DNA of 64,000 bases from the NCBI GenBank assembly GCA_036346225.1, contig JARFIW010001484.1, forward strand, positions 434,001-498,000, written 5' to 3'. A program made the translations under genes and the position numbers. The DNA is from Platerodrilus igneus. Lineage: Eukaryota > Arthropoda > Insecta > Coleoptera > Lycidae. Below, piece after piece: positions 24,150 through 34,559 of this stretch (the first letter of the stretch is position 1; each line of letters starts with the position of its first letter). The notes under the pieces were generated by a model. It had not been told where the DNA came from, did no database searches, and saw only the letters and a list, made by a program, of their open reading frames with translations.

Positions 24150-25304
24150 TGTAATATTCATTTAAGTTCTGTACTTTACCGTGCAAGTTGTTTTTAATTT
24201 TATGCCCGGGGATTTTATTATCATATCAAAAGTCTGCCAATTAAATAAACCACACGTCATGCTTTTAGGCTCTCACAGATATTTTAAAGGATATAGTCAT
24301 AACATCCTGTCATTTCAATATAATCAACGTATTATATTAACGCCTACTTTGTATAAAGCACTGTTGGTTTTATGTATAATCAAACAGATAACTTTTCGTG
24401 AGATTCAGTTGAGTCATCATTGTACACCCTGTTAAATTACGTCGTTAATGGTTTTGACTTGCACGTGCAGGGTCGAAGGTTAATTTATTATGGAAGTCCT
24501 CCTGCTTTTGGATAAATGGAAGGGGTTACGATGCTTCTTTAAAAACGGATAGTTTTTATGTAGAGAGTGCTTCGGATTAAGTCATTCAGGCGGGTTGCGT
24601 TTCTAAATAACTTTCGCGAAATGATTTACGTGAGGTGCGAAGTATAATTTCATTCAAGTTATTCTTGCGGTCAAGAATTTAAAATAGGCCGTACAGTTAG
24701 ACAATTCTCGGTTATTGGTTAATTTTGAAATTGATACTTGTACAATTCCGGCGCCGTAACGAGGCAGGAAGTTCAGTATTTTTTTCTGGAAAGAAAGCCG
24801 CATCACATAAATCAAAAGGAGGATTTGGAAGGTCAACACGTCCGCATGGTCTCGATCTAGAATTACTCATAGCTCAGTACTTAATTGGAAATAGTTCACT
24901 GGAAGTACACGTGAGTGTAATTTCCATTCAAAAATACCCTTAGTGCATCAGCAGTAGAGATAAGAGGAGTGTCAGCTGGCCACTACACGAATACACCTCA
25001 GAAACCAGGTACCGAATTCACACTTTGTTTTTGTTTTGATTTTATGATTGAACTTTTTTGATTCAACTTAATCTGCCCGTTTGGTGGGTTATCAGAGTAA
25101 TAAACTTGGCTGTGTAGCCAATCTAATTTTTAAGATATGAAATTACTTTGACGTCCTAAATAGTAAGAGAGCTTCTTATTTGACAGTTAGTTTCATATTT
25201 AAGAATTGTAGAATTTTCTCCAAAGTAATGATTATGTAATCGTGAACAAATTTTGGAAGTTCTTAATAGAAAGTGTTTATCAGCTTTAAAGAGTGTACTA
25301 ATTT

Positions 25305-25358
<54 letters not shown>

Positions 25359-25770
25359 AATATATCGAAAGCAAAAGGTGAAATCCAAACTACCGATGTA
25401 ACAAAAGGTTCAATCTGACCAGCATTTAATTTTTAACAGGCGATTGGCCACAGTTTGGTGTAGTGATCGAGCTGACGGGAGGTATATGAATTATAGGTAT
25501 AGTTAGGGTGCATCAGGTTGTGCAAGCATTTTTGTTTGGTTTTACATTTTATTTAGGTCATCCGAAGCGATTTTCCTAGTTTTTAGCTTCAGTTTCCAGG
25601 CCATAGAGAACTAGGTGGTGCCCAAAAATTTTCTCGACTACCATTTTCGTTCAGATTAGGTCGCAGCAGCCCTCATCAAGCCGCTCTTGGACCACGACCT
25701 CCCACTGTCTAGCCGGAAAATTTCAGCTTGTCGTACACTGCAAGCCTCCTGGCCCAAAGTGTACGTAACA
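24150..25770 (+). repeat. 3' LTR (1621 bp)
   Basis: Copy of 16955-18566 with scattered substitutions and a longer (TA)n run (about 25306-25355). Ends GTACGTAACA, followed by the ACTT target duplication. Confidence 0.95.
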
Positions 25771-27712
25771 ACTTATTAACTGAGCTGATTTTAGTATTCA
25801 GGATTGCAAAATAAAAGGTTATCTTAAACTTCGCTTTGAATAAAAACTATCTTATTCTTTTCTCAAGTACATGGGGTTGACTGATTCAAACAAGATCGGA
25901 ATATTAAGCTTCTTTTTGATATCTCTGGCATCAACCAACATATTCTCAAAACCTTCATCACTTCTAGAATTTTCAAAGAATTTCGTGGTTTTGTAAAGGT
26001 GCGTGGCAGCAGCTAAATCGAATTCCTTTGTTTGAAGTAACTTGTTGGTTAATTAATTTCATATAAAATGTTGTAGCTTACTACAAAGAATATCACAAAT
26101 GAAAATGTTCCAATTTGTGTGGTAAGTCCTTGAGTTTTAACTCGTGAAACATTTTCATAATTTTGTGTAAGGTTGGTATTTTCAACAAAGTACACGAAAG
26201 CGTCATGTGCTTCCCTTAACTGATAATGAAGGAGCGGCTAAGCATGAGCTCTGCTTTCCAAATCTTGTATCACTGAATGGTTTGAATATTATGGATGACA
26301 ATTGGCACATGAGAAAGCCATAGCACCAAAACAGCATTTCGCAGCATCACTTACAATTAAACTTAATGAGTGAGGGCTTGTGGGGTCGTATCTTAAATTC
26401 GACGTTGGAGACCGATGTTTTTTCATTTCGTATTGCTCTCGTTGTGGTAACTTTGTCCATGTAATTTTTTTATTGAAAATAGCAAGTTATTGAACTTTCC
26501 TATGATAGTTGCAGTCAAACTAGTTTCAGTGGTGTATGAAACAAATAAATCCTATGTTCTTTAATTTGACATATTTTGTTTTGTGTTGTTGAAACAAGAT
26601 GAACAATGATTGTAATTTGCTCAACATGGCAATATCTGGTGTGAAACCATGCTGTACAAAAAAGTACTTAGCATTATCTATAGCAGAAAGCAGAAAAAAA
26701 TTTGCTCTTAAATCACATTACCCAGAAGTTGTATTACCTAATTCTAGCTCTCTTTGTCCAAGTAGTGAATGTTAGTCTATTCTCCATGAACTTTTCAAAT
26801 ATACTCACGTATAATAGTGCAAAGAAATCCAAGTATTCAATAAATTGCAGAAAGTTTCTATTTCCACAAGCAAATAAATTATCGTTTGATCCACGGTGGA
26901 CTAAGTTTTGTGTTCCAAGCGCTCTTAATGATGCTATCTATCTTTCTAACCCTCGACGCCGGTATTTTTCTGCATCTCATAATTTACGCAAATATTCTTT
27001 ATCAATAGTTTTGTTTTCTTCATTCTGCTGTCGAGTTTTTTCTACTTTCGAAAGTTTCTCTTATGTTTACTGCTTCTTTCATGACTATCTCAGAGAGCGG
27101 ATATATTTTTCTAATAACGCATGTACTATATAGTGTTGAACGTTTAGTAAATCCTGTTGGATCAGATGAATTTGAAAATAGTATGCAGCAAAAGTAGAAC
27201 ACTGCATACATAAGTCACACTCGATGAAAATATTCACCTTTTACTAGACATATTTTATGGTTCACTGTTGAAAACTTTCCACAGTTGTCATCCAGAGCAA
27301 AGTTAAATTCTGAAATCTGTGTATGCCCAAGTCTAACTAAATCTAGATGCAATTCATCATCAAGAATATCCCATGTAGCAGGATCAGTATAGTTCTTATT
27401 TCGTTTGGTGGCATTTCTTAACATTTGCAGTTCACTATGTTGAGAAGCACCAATATTTTCAAGTGAAGTACTAGATGAAGATGGCTTGACCTTATTTATT
27501 TATTGTAGAGCGACTTCGTCATTGCCCATGAAACTCCCTCCTGCCACGGCAACCATCATTGAAGGTTCTCCAAAATTTGCAGTTTACATCTCTTCATTTC
27601 TATTGCTTAGATATTTAAGAAATATACCCCTTACCTTTGAAAATGGCTTTTCTTCTTCAGCATTTTTTTTTAAATTCTGGGATCCCAAGAGTATTTTCTT
27701 CTTATCGGACAT
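25771..27712 (-). pseudogene. ZMYM1-like hAT transposase, N-terminal and middle part, copy B
   Basis: On the minus strand the start ATG is at 27712 (MSDKKKILLGSQNLKKN). A first in-frame stop comes about 40 codons in. The block at 27215-27424 has NYTDPATWDILDDEL and ISEFNFALDDNCGKFS, then YFHR, and the next has YAVFYFCCILFSNSSDPTGF, the TTF-type zinc-finger region of ZMYM1-like hAT proteins. Further on (26700-27000) RGSNDNLFACGNRNFLQFIE matches the domain after it. The middle part continues to 25771, then across the LTR element to 16954-16500. Many frame breaks. No hAT terminal repeats were identified. Confidence 0.8.
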
Positions 27713-28106
27713 GTTCTAAAAGTGTCATCTATCAAGAATGCAACGCAATACACAAATCTTACATAATTTAAAACTGAAATTTTTAATTCTATCAAACTTT
27801 AATCCACATAGAACAACACATAAAAGGGAACAAATAATAAAAACTACTAAGAACAAATTATAAGGGACTGAATACAATCTAGTCCCACGCAAGAGAAAGA
27901 AAAGTAAATTTAAGTGTACTATAACACAAAGAAAATAGTTACATCACTACGGCAGCTCTTCAGTATGTGTACAGTGTGAGCGATTGGTCAAACGTCGAGT
28001 ATACTAAATTCTTTGTGCAGAAAATAAAATAGTTGCCTTAAGTTCGTAAATATTAGTGACTAATCTTTATAAAAGTGAATAGTAAATAATAATAATCAAA
28101 GGCAAG
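27713..28106. other. Unassigned AT-rich spacer
   Basis: Upstream flank of the hAT gene. No ORF, repeat or element end recognised. Confidence 0.4.
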
Positions 28107-28147
28107 TAGTAATACTATGCGACTATGAACCCAAAGTAGGTTAGTAG

Positions 28148-28195
28148 ATAAAATTAAATAAAAACCCTTAACCACAAAAAATATTTAAATTACTA
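28148..28195 (-). repeat. Inverted terminal copy, left (48 bp)
   Basis: Reverse complement of 29966-30013, with core CCCTTAACCACAAAAAATA. Its inner end at 28195 corresponds exactly to 29966, the base after the predicted hammerhead cleavage point. Confidence 0.9.
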
Positions 28196-29073
28196 GAAGT
28201 TCCTTTAAATAAAATGATTAAATCAACAGAGTCTATTTTGAAAGAATGTCCAAACCTAATTTCGCCCACACTAAAATTAAAATTAACAATTTTAAATCCC
28301 GAAATGCCAAAACTTTACTGTTTACCAAAGATTCACAAAAATAATAAATCGATGAGACCAATAGTTTCAGGTATCAACTCACCGACTTACTATTTATCAC
28401 GGTGGCTGTCAAATGAATTTAAGATTTTAAAGTTTAATAGTTTATCTGTACAAAACTCTTTAGAGTTCATTAATAAAATTAAAATATCACATTAGAAGAG
28501 AACGAAATCTTAATTTCATTTGATGTCAGTTCATTATTCCTAGTGTTCCAATACCACGTACTTTAACATATTTAAAGGATGTTCTTATAGATAGTGATAT
28601 TGATGATGATAAAGTTGAGGACTATATCAAGCTTGTTTCGCATTGCATGTCCCAGAACTGTTTTTAATTCAACAACAAGTTGAACGAACAACATGAAGGC
28701 ACAGCAATGGGAAATATCTTATCACCTTTCATAGCAAATTTATTTATGTCTCGTTTTGAAACCGAGTTAAAAGAAAACTCAAATACTTCCCAAGAATATG
28801 GTTAAGGTACGTGGATGATATTTTTGCAGTTTTGACACTTCTAAATCAAATGTTGATGATTTTCTTAAAGAAATGAATTCAAAATTTCAAAGCATAAAAT
28901 TTACGTATGAACTAGAGAATAATGGACAATTACCCTTTTTAGATACATTAGTAATTAGAAATGGTAATAAATTAGAATTTGACATTTATAGAAAAGAAAC
29001 CAATGTAAATCGCTTTATTTTGTTTTCCTCTAATCATAGCATACAACATAAGTTGGCTTCATTTAACTTTTAA
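28196..29073 (+). pseudogene. Penelope-like reverse transcriptase, partial
   Basis: PKLYCLPKIHKNNKSMRPIV, then SGINSPTYYLSRWLS, is the typical Penelope-type motif block at 28300-28410. The sequence continues in other frames with LISFDVSSLF (28510), FIANLFMSRFETELKE (28730), and YVDDIF at the catalytic motif near 28810. The last block, with QLPFLDTLVIRNGNKLEFDI, is open at 28873-29073. The N-terminal region of the family protein is missing, consistent with 5' truncation. At least three frame changes and one stop. Confidence 0.85.
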
Positions 29074-29086
29074 TTAATAGATTATT

Positions 29087-29740
29087 GAATTTCCTTTAAA
29101 TAAAAACAGATTTAATAAGGAATTTGCTCTTATTAAACAAATAGCGAATTACAATGGTTTCTCTTCTGATATTATAGATAATATTTTTAGAAAGTGTAAA
29201 AATAGGATCAACATCCGTAAATCAACGACTTTGCAATCAACCACCTCTAACGATAATGTTAAATATGTTAAACTTCCGTTTCACAAAACCACAAAGGGTC
29301 TTGATAAAATATTCAAACAGTGTAATTTCAAAATTGCTTTCACTAATACTAATAAAATTAAAGATTTGCTAGGTAATCCAAAAGACAAGGTGGAAAAATT
29401 GCAAAAGTCGGGGATCTATGAAATTAGTTGTGCAGGGCCAAGGTGTTTTCAAAAATATATTGGTCAGACCAAGAGGAATATAACAACAAGATTTAAAGAA
29501 CACATTGCTCACTTCAAATATGGTAAATATGAAAGGTCTCAGGTCGCCAAACATATATTTGAAACCAGCCACCCCGTTAAACTAGAAAATGTTAAATTGT
29601 TAAAAGCGGTACCAACGTTTTCCTCCTTAAATGCCTATGAATCAATTAAAATTGTTAAACATAAAGGACCCCTCTTAAACACCGATAAAGGGCCAATAGC
29701 GCCATCTGCTTTGCTTTCCCTATTGGTCAACAACCAATGA
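29087..29740 (+). CDS. GIY-YIG endonuclease domain of the Penelope-like element
   Basis: C-terminal nuclease that nicks target DNA for target-primed reverse transcription. The frame is open from at least 29087 to the stop at 29738-29740, with no ATG needed since it is the end of the polyprotein. SGIYEISC, then KYIGQTKRNITTRFKEH, shows the GIY and YIG strands and the catalytic arginine helix. AKHIFETSHPVKLENVK, then the glutamate in NAYESIKI, completes the fold. The upstream part, with FNKEFALIKQIANYNGF, is the linker after the RT. This is the best-preserved part of the element and is separated from the RT by a stop near 29070. Confidence 0.85.
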   Translation, partial: EFPLNKNRFNKEFALIKQIANYNGFSSDIIDNIFRKCKNRINIRKSTTLQSTTSNDNVKYVKLPFHKTTKGLDKIFKQCNFKIAFTNTNKIKDLLGNPKDKVEKLQKSGIYEISCAGPRCFQKYIGQTKRNITTRFKEHIAHFKYGKYERSQVAKHIFETSHPVKLENVKLLKAVPTFSSLNAYESIKIVKHKGPLLNTDKGPIAPSALLSLLVNNQ

Positions 29741-29924
29741 GAAAGCAAGATTAAATTGATTCCGCTTCAGTAGATTTAGAATTAGTATAAATTAAGTAGA
29801 TTTAAGTTATAATGTCACAATTCACTTGTTTGTTGTTGAGAACACCAGCCTGCGGGTGAGGAGAATATCCTCGATAGTGTTTAAAGCAACAATATAGTAA
29901 ATTATATGTTTTTTTTTAAGAGGT

Positions 29925-29970
29925 TTCCTACTGATGATGACCACATAGTGGTCGAAATACGTATCTAGTA
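29925..29970 (+). ncRNA. Hammerhead ribozyme-like motif
   Basis: CTGATGA (29931-29937), a 6-bp stem GACCAC/GTGGTC with loop ATA, GAAA (29954-29957), a very short helix III (TACGTAT) and cleavage base C29965, followed by TAGTA, which can pair partly with TCCTA before CTGATGA. One extra T separates the CTGATGA core from stem II, and stem I has a mismatch, so activity is uncertain. Short-helix-III hammerheads are known in Penelope-like pseudo-LTRs. Confidence 0.65.
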
Positions 29971-30013
29971 ATTTAAATATTTTTTGTGGTTAAGGGTTTT
30001 TATTTAATTTTAT
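29966..30013 (+). repeat. Inverted terminal copy, right (48 bp)
   Basis: Begins TAGTAATTTAAATATTTTTT and pairs along its length with 28148-28195. It starts at the base following the predicted hammerhead cleavage site. Confidence 0.9.
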
Positions 30014-30352
30014 TTAAATCGTGCCACAGTGTTCCTATAGATTATTAGGTTAGTAGGTCAACTGGTCCCAAAGTCAATGCGACTATGGACCCAATGTAGG
30101 TCAAACGACTAAAAACAACTTGATTATGGACCTAAAGTAGGTCAGTAGGTCAACTGGTCCCAAAGTCAATGTGACTATAGTCGCATAGACTTTGGGACCA
30201 ACGCATTACACTCTTTTAGTTGAATGACCTAATCGAGTTGTTAATCAAGTTGTTTTTAGTCGATTGACCCACATTGGGTCCATAGTCACATTGACTTTGG
30301 GATCAGTTGACCTACTGACCTACTTTGAGTCCATAGTCGCATAGTATTACTA

Positions 30353-31499
30353 CTAAGGAGTATAGCTAAGTAAAACTTGTTAACGTTTCACAACGGTTGC
30401 AGCCCCCCATAAACGGTAGGGTAAGGGATTTCACCAAAAACAAGATTTTGGAGACGGATTTCTAATATTTCCATTACGTGACCCAACGGCGAAGGTAGCA
30501 CGGCAGGGTATACACTATAAATGCAGAATCAGTCACCTGTAAGTAGGAAGGGTGCTTAGATTTTGGTATCAGTTTGGATATAAGTGATTGTAGCACACAA
30601 CAAGGACAAGAAGAAGAAGTATCGATAAATCAGGAAGTAGAACCAAGAAAGTAAAAGCAAGAAACTTAAAACTAAACCCGTAGCTCGCTATAATAGGCGG
30701 GTACAAACAAAGAAAGTAACGTCCGTATAACCGATGTAGGTATGCCATATGTTTTATAACAATACCTATTTTTAATAATTTTAACAAAATAGTAATCTAG
30801 ATTATTTACCAAGTATATTTAAGAATGTATGTATTGCACATCTTTCTGCCCACTGAGAAACATAGAGGTTAGGACATTAATACCACTGCGGTCTACGCTA
30901 CAAATGCAAAAAATTATTTGTCAATATGAGTTGTATTTGATGTATTCTAAAAATATATACTGTAATGTTTTGCGTTTTTAATGTAACCTAGAACCTTTTA
31001 TTTTATTTTATTGCCTAAAATAGTAAAAAATATAACTTAAATGAAAGGCGCTTTTTGGTTGTATTTGGATTTTTCATGCATTTGAACTTTTTTAGGTACT
31101 CGAAATATCCAGATCAAATTTTGACACCATTACAATAGCCTCTAAAAAGCTTTTGTGCTACTTTCTTGAAATGATAACCGCTGACATGTTAAATATTAAT
31201 AATTATTGTAAGTTTTTCAAAAACACGCTATCTTGTATTCATTTTGCCTATACATTTTTTAATCCTTTTATTCATATCAATTCATTTTTCATAATTTCCT
31301 ATACACGTAACATTTTATTCGTGTTTGCTTTAGTTAATGGAAACATGCTTTGACTATTAACGGTTGCAATAGTTCGTTTATACTGCCACAAATTCTGGAA
31401 GTTATGCAACTTTAAGTACTCGCCTTGTTTTATGAGTGTAAGCTAAGAAATATTCATTTCCGTCTGGTAATTGAAATGTAGTCGTGTGGGAATAAAATG
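30353..31499. other. Unassigned flank between foldback element and palindrome
   Basis: No recognisable gene. A TATA-box-like CACTATAAATGC is at about 30510-30521, followed about 20 bases on by a TCAGT initiator-like sequence and then CTGTAAGTAGG, which resembles a splice donor. This could be the first exon of something, but no coding sequence follows. The short ORFs seen are not convincing. Confidence 0.35.
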
Positions 31500-31730
31500 T
31501 GCATTAGTGAGCATAATTGGGAATACTGGGCCCTCATTTGCACCAGCATCCTCATATCCTCACACATCTGGACCAAATTTACATGTAAATTCCCATAAGG
31601 AGGAAATGAGGGAGATGAATCTCCTCCTGCTCTCCGCCTTGCTCTCCGCCTTGCTCGGACACCCCCCAACCATTTTGATTACGTCACACCCGCATTCTTT
31701 CCACCCACGAGATAAATGTACATTGTTTGG

Positions 31731-32595
31731 TATCAATTAATATTAGATTTTTCTCAGCTACCCGAATCTCTAAGAATTTTTTAGATTGCATCACCCCCCA
31801 GGGAGCTACCCTCATTTTAAGATTTCTTACCTATAGCGACTTTGAGCGTTCTTATAAATTCTTTTTATACATGCGATACATCTTGTTAGTCTAAAATTTT
31901 ACGCAGAATTCGAATCTGTAAACAGATTTGAAATCGGACCACTCCCTGCAAAGTTATACCCCTTTAAAGTCCTGATCTTCTAAATTTTGCTCTTTGCTCT
32001 ATAAGCAAACCTAACAAATAGTTTTCTTCGTCTATCCATTGCATCTTTCGAGATAACCTATCTTGTTTGGTATCAATTAATATTAGAATTTTCTCAGCTA
32101 CCCGAATTTCTAGGAATTTTTTAGATTGCACCATCCCCAAGGGAGCTACCCTAATTTTAAGATTTCTTACCTGTAGCGACATTTGAGCGTTCTTATAAAT
32201 TTTTTTAGTCATGCAATACATTAAATTAGCTTAGAATTTTACGCAGAATTCGAATCTGTAAACAGATTTGAAATCGGACCACGCCCTGCAAAGTTACACA
32301 TATACCCTCTGCGAGATAAATCTTTCTCCACATTTCCACCCACGAGATAAATGTACTTTGTTTGGTATCAATTAATATTAGAATTTTCTCAGCTACTCAA
32401 ATCTCTTTAAATTTTTCACATAGCACCATCCCCCAGAGAGCTACCCCCATTTTAAGATTTCTTACCTTTAGCGACTTTTGAGCGTTCTTATAAATTTTTT
32501 ATACATGCAATACATCTTGTTAGTCTAGAATTTTATGTAGAATCCGAATCTGTAAACAGATTTAAAATAGGGCCACCCCTTACCATTTTACACAC
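31731..32595. repeat. Three approximately 300-bp tandem units near the left outer end
   Basis: Units begin with TATCAATTAATATTAGA at 31730, 32069 and 32366 and end with CTGTAAACAGATTT(G/A)AAAT. A shortened relic with the same two ends lies at 35825-35890. The right arm has only two units. No coding capacity seen. Confidence 0.85.
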
Positions 32596-32865
32596 ACCCT
32601 CTAAATTATAAATTTCCTGCGGCTCATACATAAAAGAAAATCTAAAAACAATTCTTAAAACTTTTTATTACAAACAATTTTTACTAATACAGTTTAAATT
32701 TGTAAACCACATTTCTAAATACATATTTACAATTTTTTATTCTTAACCTAGAGCTCATATCGGCTTATACTTATTAATATTTATTTCTAACTAGAGCACC
32801 TTTTCCAAAGACCAACCGGACCCGCATGTTTCAAATTCCTCTGATTTTGTTCTTATGGTTTCGCT

Positions 32866-33848
32866 TTAGACCTCGTACATATTTTCCAGATTACTAGAAG
32901 ACGTTATAACCACATTTTTTGTGTTAAAGGATTTCACATCGGTAGTCTCTTCCCCCATTTTGGTGTAAACGCCGTAGAGTTTGCAATAGACTTTTATTGC
33001 TGCATGTTGTATCCTTTTTTCATTTATTAATCGAATAAATCGCTCTTTCTGCTTCCAAAGAAACTCGGACACTCCATCGTCGACACTGGCGTTCTTTATG
33101 CGATAGCTAGCCATACGGTTGTTGAACGCTGTACTAACCATTAGGCGGCTCCGTGGCGTAGTGGTATGTGTGGTGACTACTAGGCCCAAGGTCCCGGGTT
33201 CGAATCCCGACACGGTCCGCTTGAAAAATGTTAGGCGAGCATTTTTCACAAAAATACACCCTCGTTCGGATGAGAGGTAAAATGGAGGTCCCGTGTGTGA
33301 GTGTTGTCACGCACGTTAAAGATCCCTACCTTGCTTGGAACAGCAAGGGTTCGGCAAAATTCCAAATTTTCCAGGTAAAAAAAAACTCGCTTCCTGGCCA
33401 ATGTAGTACTTTCGGGTGGAGCATTGGAAAATCACATGTAATGTACTAACCATTTCTACACCATCGTCGTTAGTAGCGGTAACTGATGCATTTTTATGTT
33501 TGTTGCTCCTTAAGTGTGCGGCATACGTAGTTTTTTCCATTTCCAAATCGCATACTATACACATAATTCGTGGTTGTTTCGTACAAGACCCTTTAACAGC
33601 TGGCGGAGCTGAACGTTTACTGCTTAATAACATACCATGCTGTTTTTCCTTGTGTCGCTGTAAGCTGTCCATTCTCGTAAAAGCGATACCGCAAGACCCA
33701 CAGTTAAAGTACTTTGCTGCAGACGGATGTATAAGCTTAACCGTCGACGATGTTACACCACGACATTTGTTCTGGTGCCGTTTGAGAGCATTTTTCCAGG
33801 TATTGGAAGCACCGCAAGAGTTGCACTTAAAAACGTTTGCAGATACCA
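32866..33848 (-). pseudogene. Zinc-finger / polymerase N-terminal gene, left copy, split by SINE
   Basis: Mirror of the right-arm gene at 43988-44659. ATG at 33846-33848 opens MVSANVFKCNSCGASNTW. Two C2H2 fingers follow, then a CxxC-type finger (CIVCDLEMEKTTYAAHLRSN). The frame is interrupted at about 33454-33442 by the 299-bp SINE and its target duplication. Beyond the SINE the second block resumes (RMASYRIKNASVDDGVSEF) and ends at the stop at 32866-32868. Homology to polymerase polyproteins continues past the stop to about 32770, as in the right copy. Confidence 0.75.
33143..33441 (+). mobile_element. tRNA-derived SINE inserted in left arm
   Basis: Its first about 75 bases are tRNA-like with an A box (TGGCGTAGTGG, 33154-33164) and a B box (GGTTCGAATCC, 33197-33207), the internal RNA polymerase III promoter. 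A tRNA-unrelated body follows, containing GGTCCCGTGTGTGAG and CACGTTAAAGATCCC. It is flanked by 13-bp direct repeats TGTACTAACCATT (33130-33142 and 33442-33454). The right arm has the uninterrupted sequence at about 44388-44400. There is no poly(A) tail; it ends ATCACATGTAA. It moved with the help of a LINE. Confidence 0.92.
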
Positions 33849-34559
33849 TTTTAGTACAAAACAAAATCCGCACTATAGCACTTGACTTGTAAGCGAACTA
33901 ACTTATAACTAAAGAGTTTACTCTTGCGCACCTGCTTTATGTACCCTATAGAATGCAAACCGAAGGTTTCCGAAGACACCGAACGAAGTTGAGGATTCAG
34001 CGGGGAACTAAATGACGTCATAATCCTTGCTGCTCATCCAATACATTTAGCGCCAATGCATGCACCCGGTTCGCATCGTCGATGGTGCGAATGCCGTTAG
34101 TAGAAACATCGGAAACGTCTTCCATGTTATACGGATCGCGTGCATATTAAAATCCAAAGGGTGATAGCACACGCACACAAATTGTGTGCAAGTCGTGCTG
34201 TAGAAGATGCAGTGCTACTATAACCCAAAACTTAATAAAAACACTTTAAACCATTACTAAGGAAATACCAACTTGTTGTCTACAGGATACTTACTAATAA
34301 AGCAATTTAATTTTAAATAACTTCTACGTCATATTTTAGGAAATGTTGGGCTTGAATATTTTCTAAATGAATCACCGAGCGAAAGTATATGCTTAGCAGT
34401 ATTAAAATTAACCATTAATTTCCCATTTTTACGACCATGGTTAATTATAGATTAAAATTTAATTTGTGCACGTTCGAGCTTCTCGTAAACTAACATATTT
34501 TATAGCAACAATGCGCTGTATAATACATGCATACCCCTTCGTCGCGCTACTGCTATTCT

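Larger units (their letters stand above)
16955..25770 (+). mobile_element. Ty3/gypsy retrotransposon with long LTRs (Osvaldo-like)
   Basis: Flanked by ACTT (16951-16954 and 25771-25774). The empty site is seen in hAT copy A near 8930 (GAAATGCTTATAACTG). LTRs of about 1.6 kb begin TGTAAT and end GTAACA. A Lys-type primer site, gag, pol with protease, reverse transcriptase, RNase H and integrase, and a GGGGG-containing polypurine tract are present. There is no env. Only three single-base frame breaks are seen in about 4.7 kb of coding sequence, so this is a comparatively young copy. Clade assignment from LTR length, primer type and zinc-knuckle style is inference. Confidence 0.95.
28148..30046 (+). 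mobile_element. Penelope-like retroelement, 5'-truncated
   Basis: Encodes a damaged reverse transcriptase followed by a GIY-YIG endonuclease. It is flanked by AGGTTAGTAG direct repeats (28138-28147 and 30047-30056), taken as the target duplication inside the foldback element. The left end is an inverted 48-bp copy of the segment beginning at 29966. A hammerhead-like motif lies at 29925-29970. These are established hallmarks of Penelope-like elements: GIY-YIG domain, hammerhead motifs in the pseudo-LTRs, and inverted or rearranged ends. Confidence 0.85.
28107..30352. mobile_element. Foldback (MITE-like) element split by a Penelope-like insertion
   Basis: The left end TAGTAATACTATGCGACTATG (28107) is the reverse complement of the right end at 30352. 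Omitting the insert at 28148-30046 and one copy of its target duplication, the left arm continues at 30057 and pairs with the right arm over more than 100 bp (for example GACCCAATGTAGGTC with GACCCACATTGGGTC). The internal phrases GTCCCAAAGTCAATG and CCTAAAGTAGGTCAGTAGG recur several times. No coding capacity. A clear target duplication is not visible; a TA duplication is possible. Confidence 0.8.

Noticed and set aside
30505..30560. Promoter and first exon of a host gene
   Set aside because: TATA, initiator and donor-like sequence are present, but no coding sequence or second exon follows; noted only as a possibility.
33147..33220. A free-standing tRNA gene
   Set aside because: It has A and B boxes but is the head of a 299-bp unit with 13-bp target duplications and a tRNA-unrelated body, absent from the matching site of the other arm; it is a SINE.
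33416..33892. 158-residue plus-strand ORF opposite the zinc-finger gene (and its mirror at 44032-44406)
   Set aside because: Antisense shadow of the zinc-finger reading frame; the cysteine/histidine pattern is only on the other strand.
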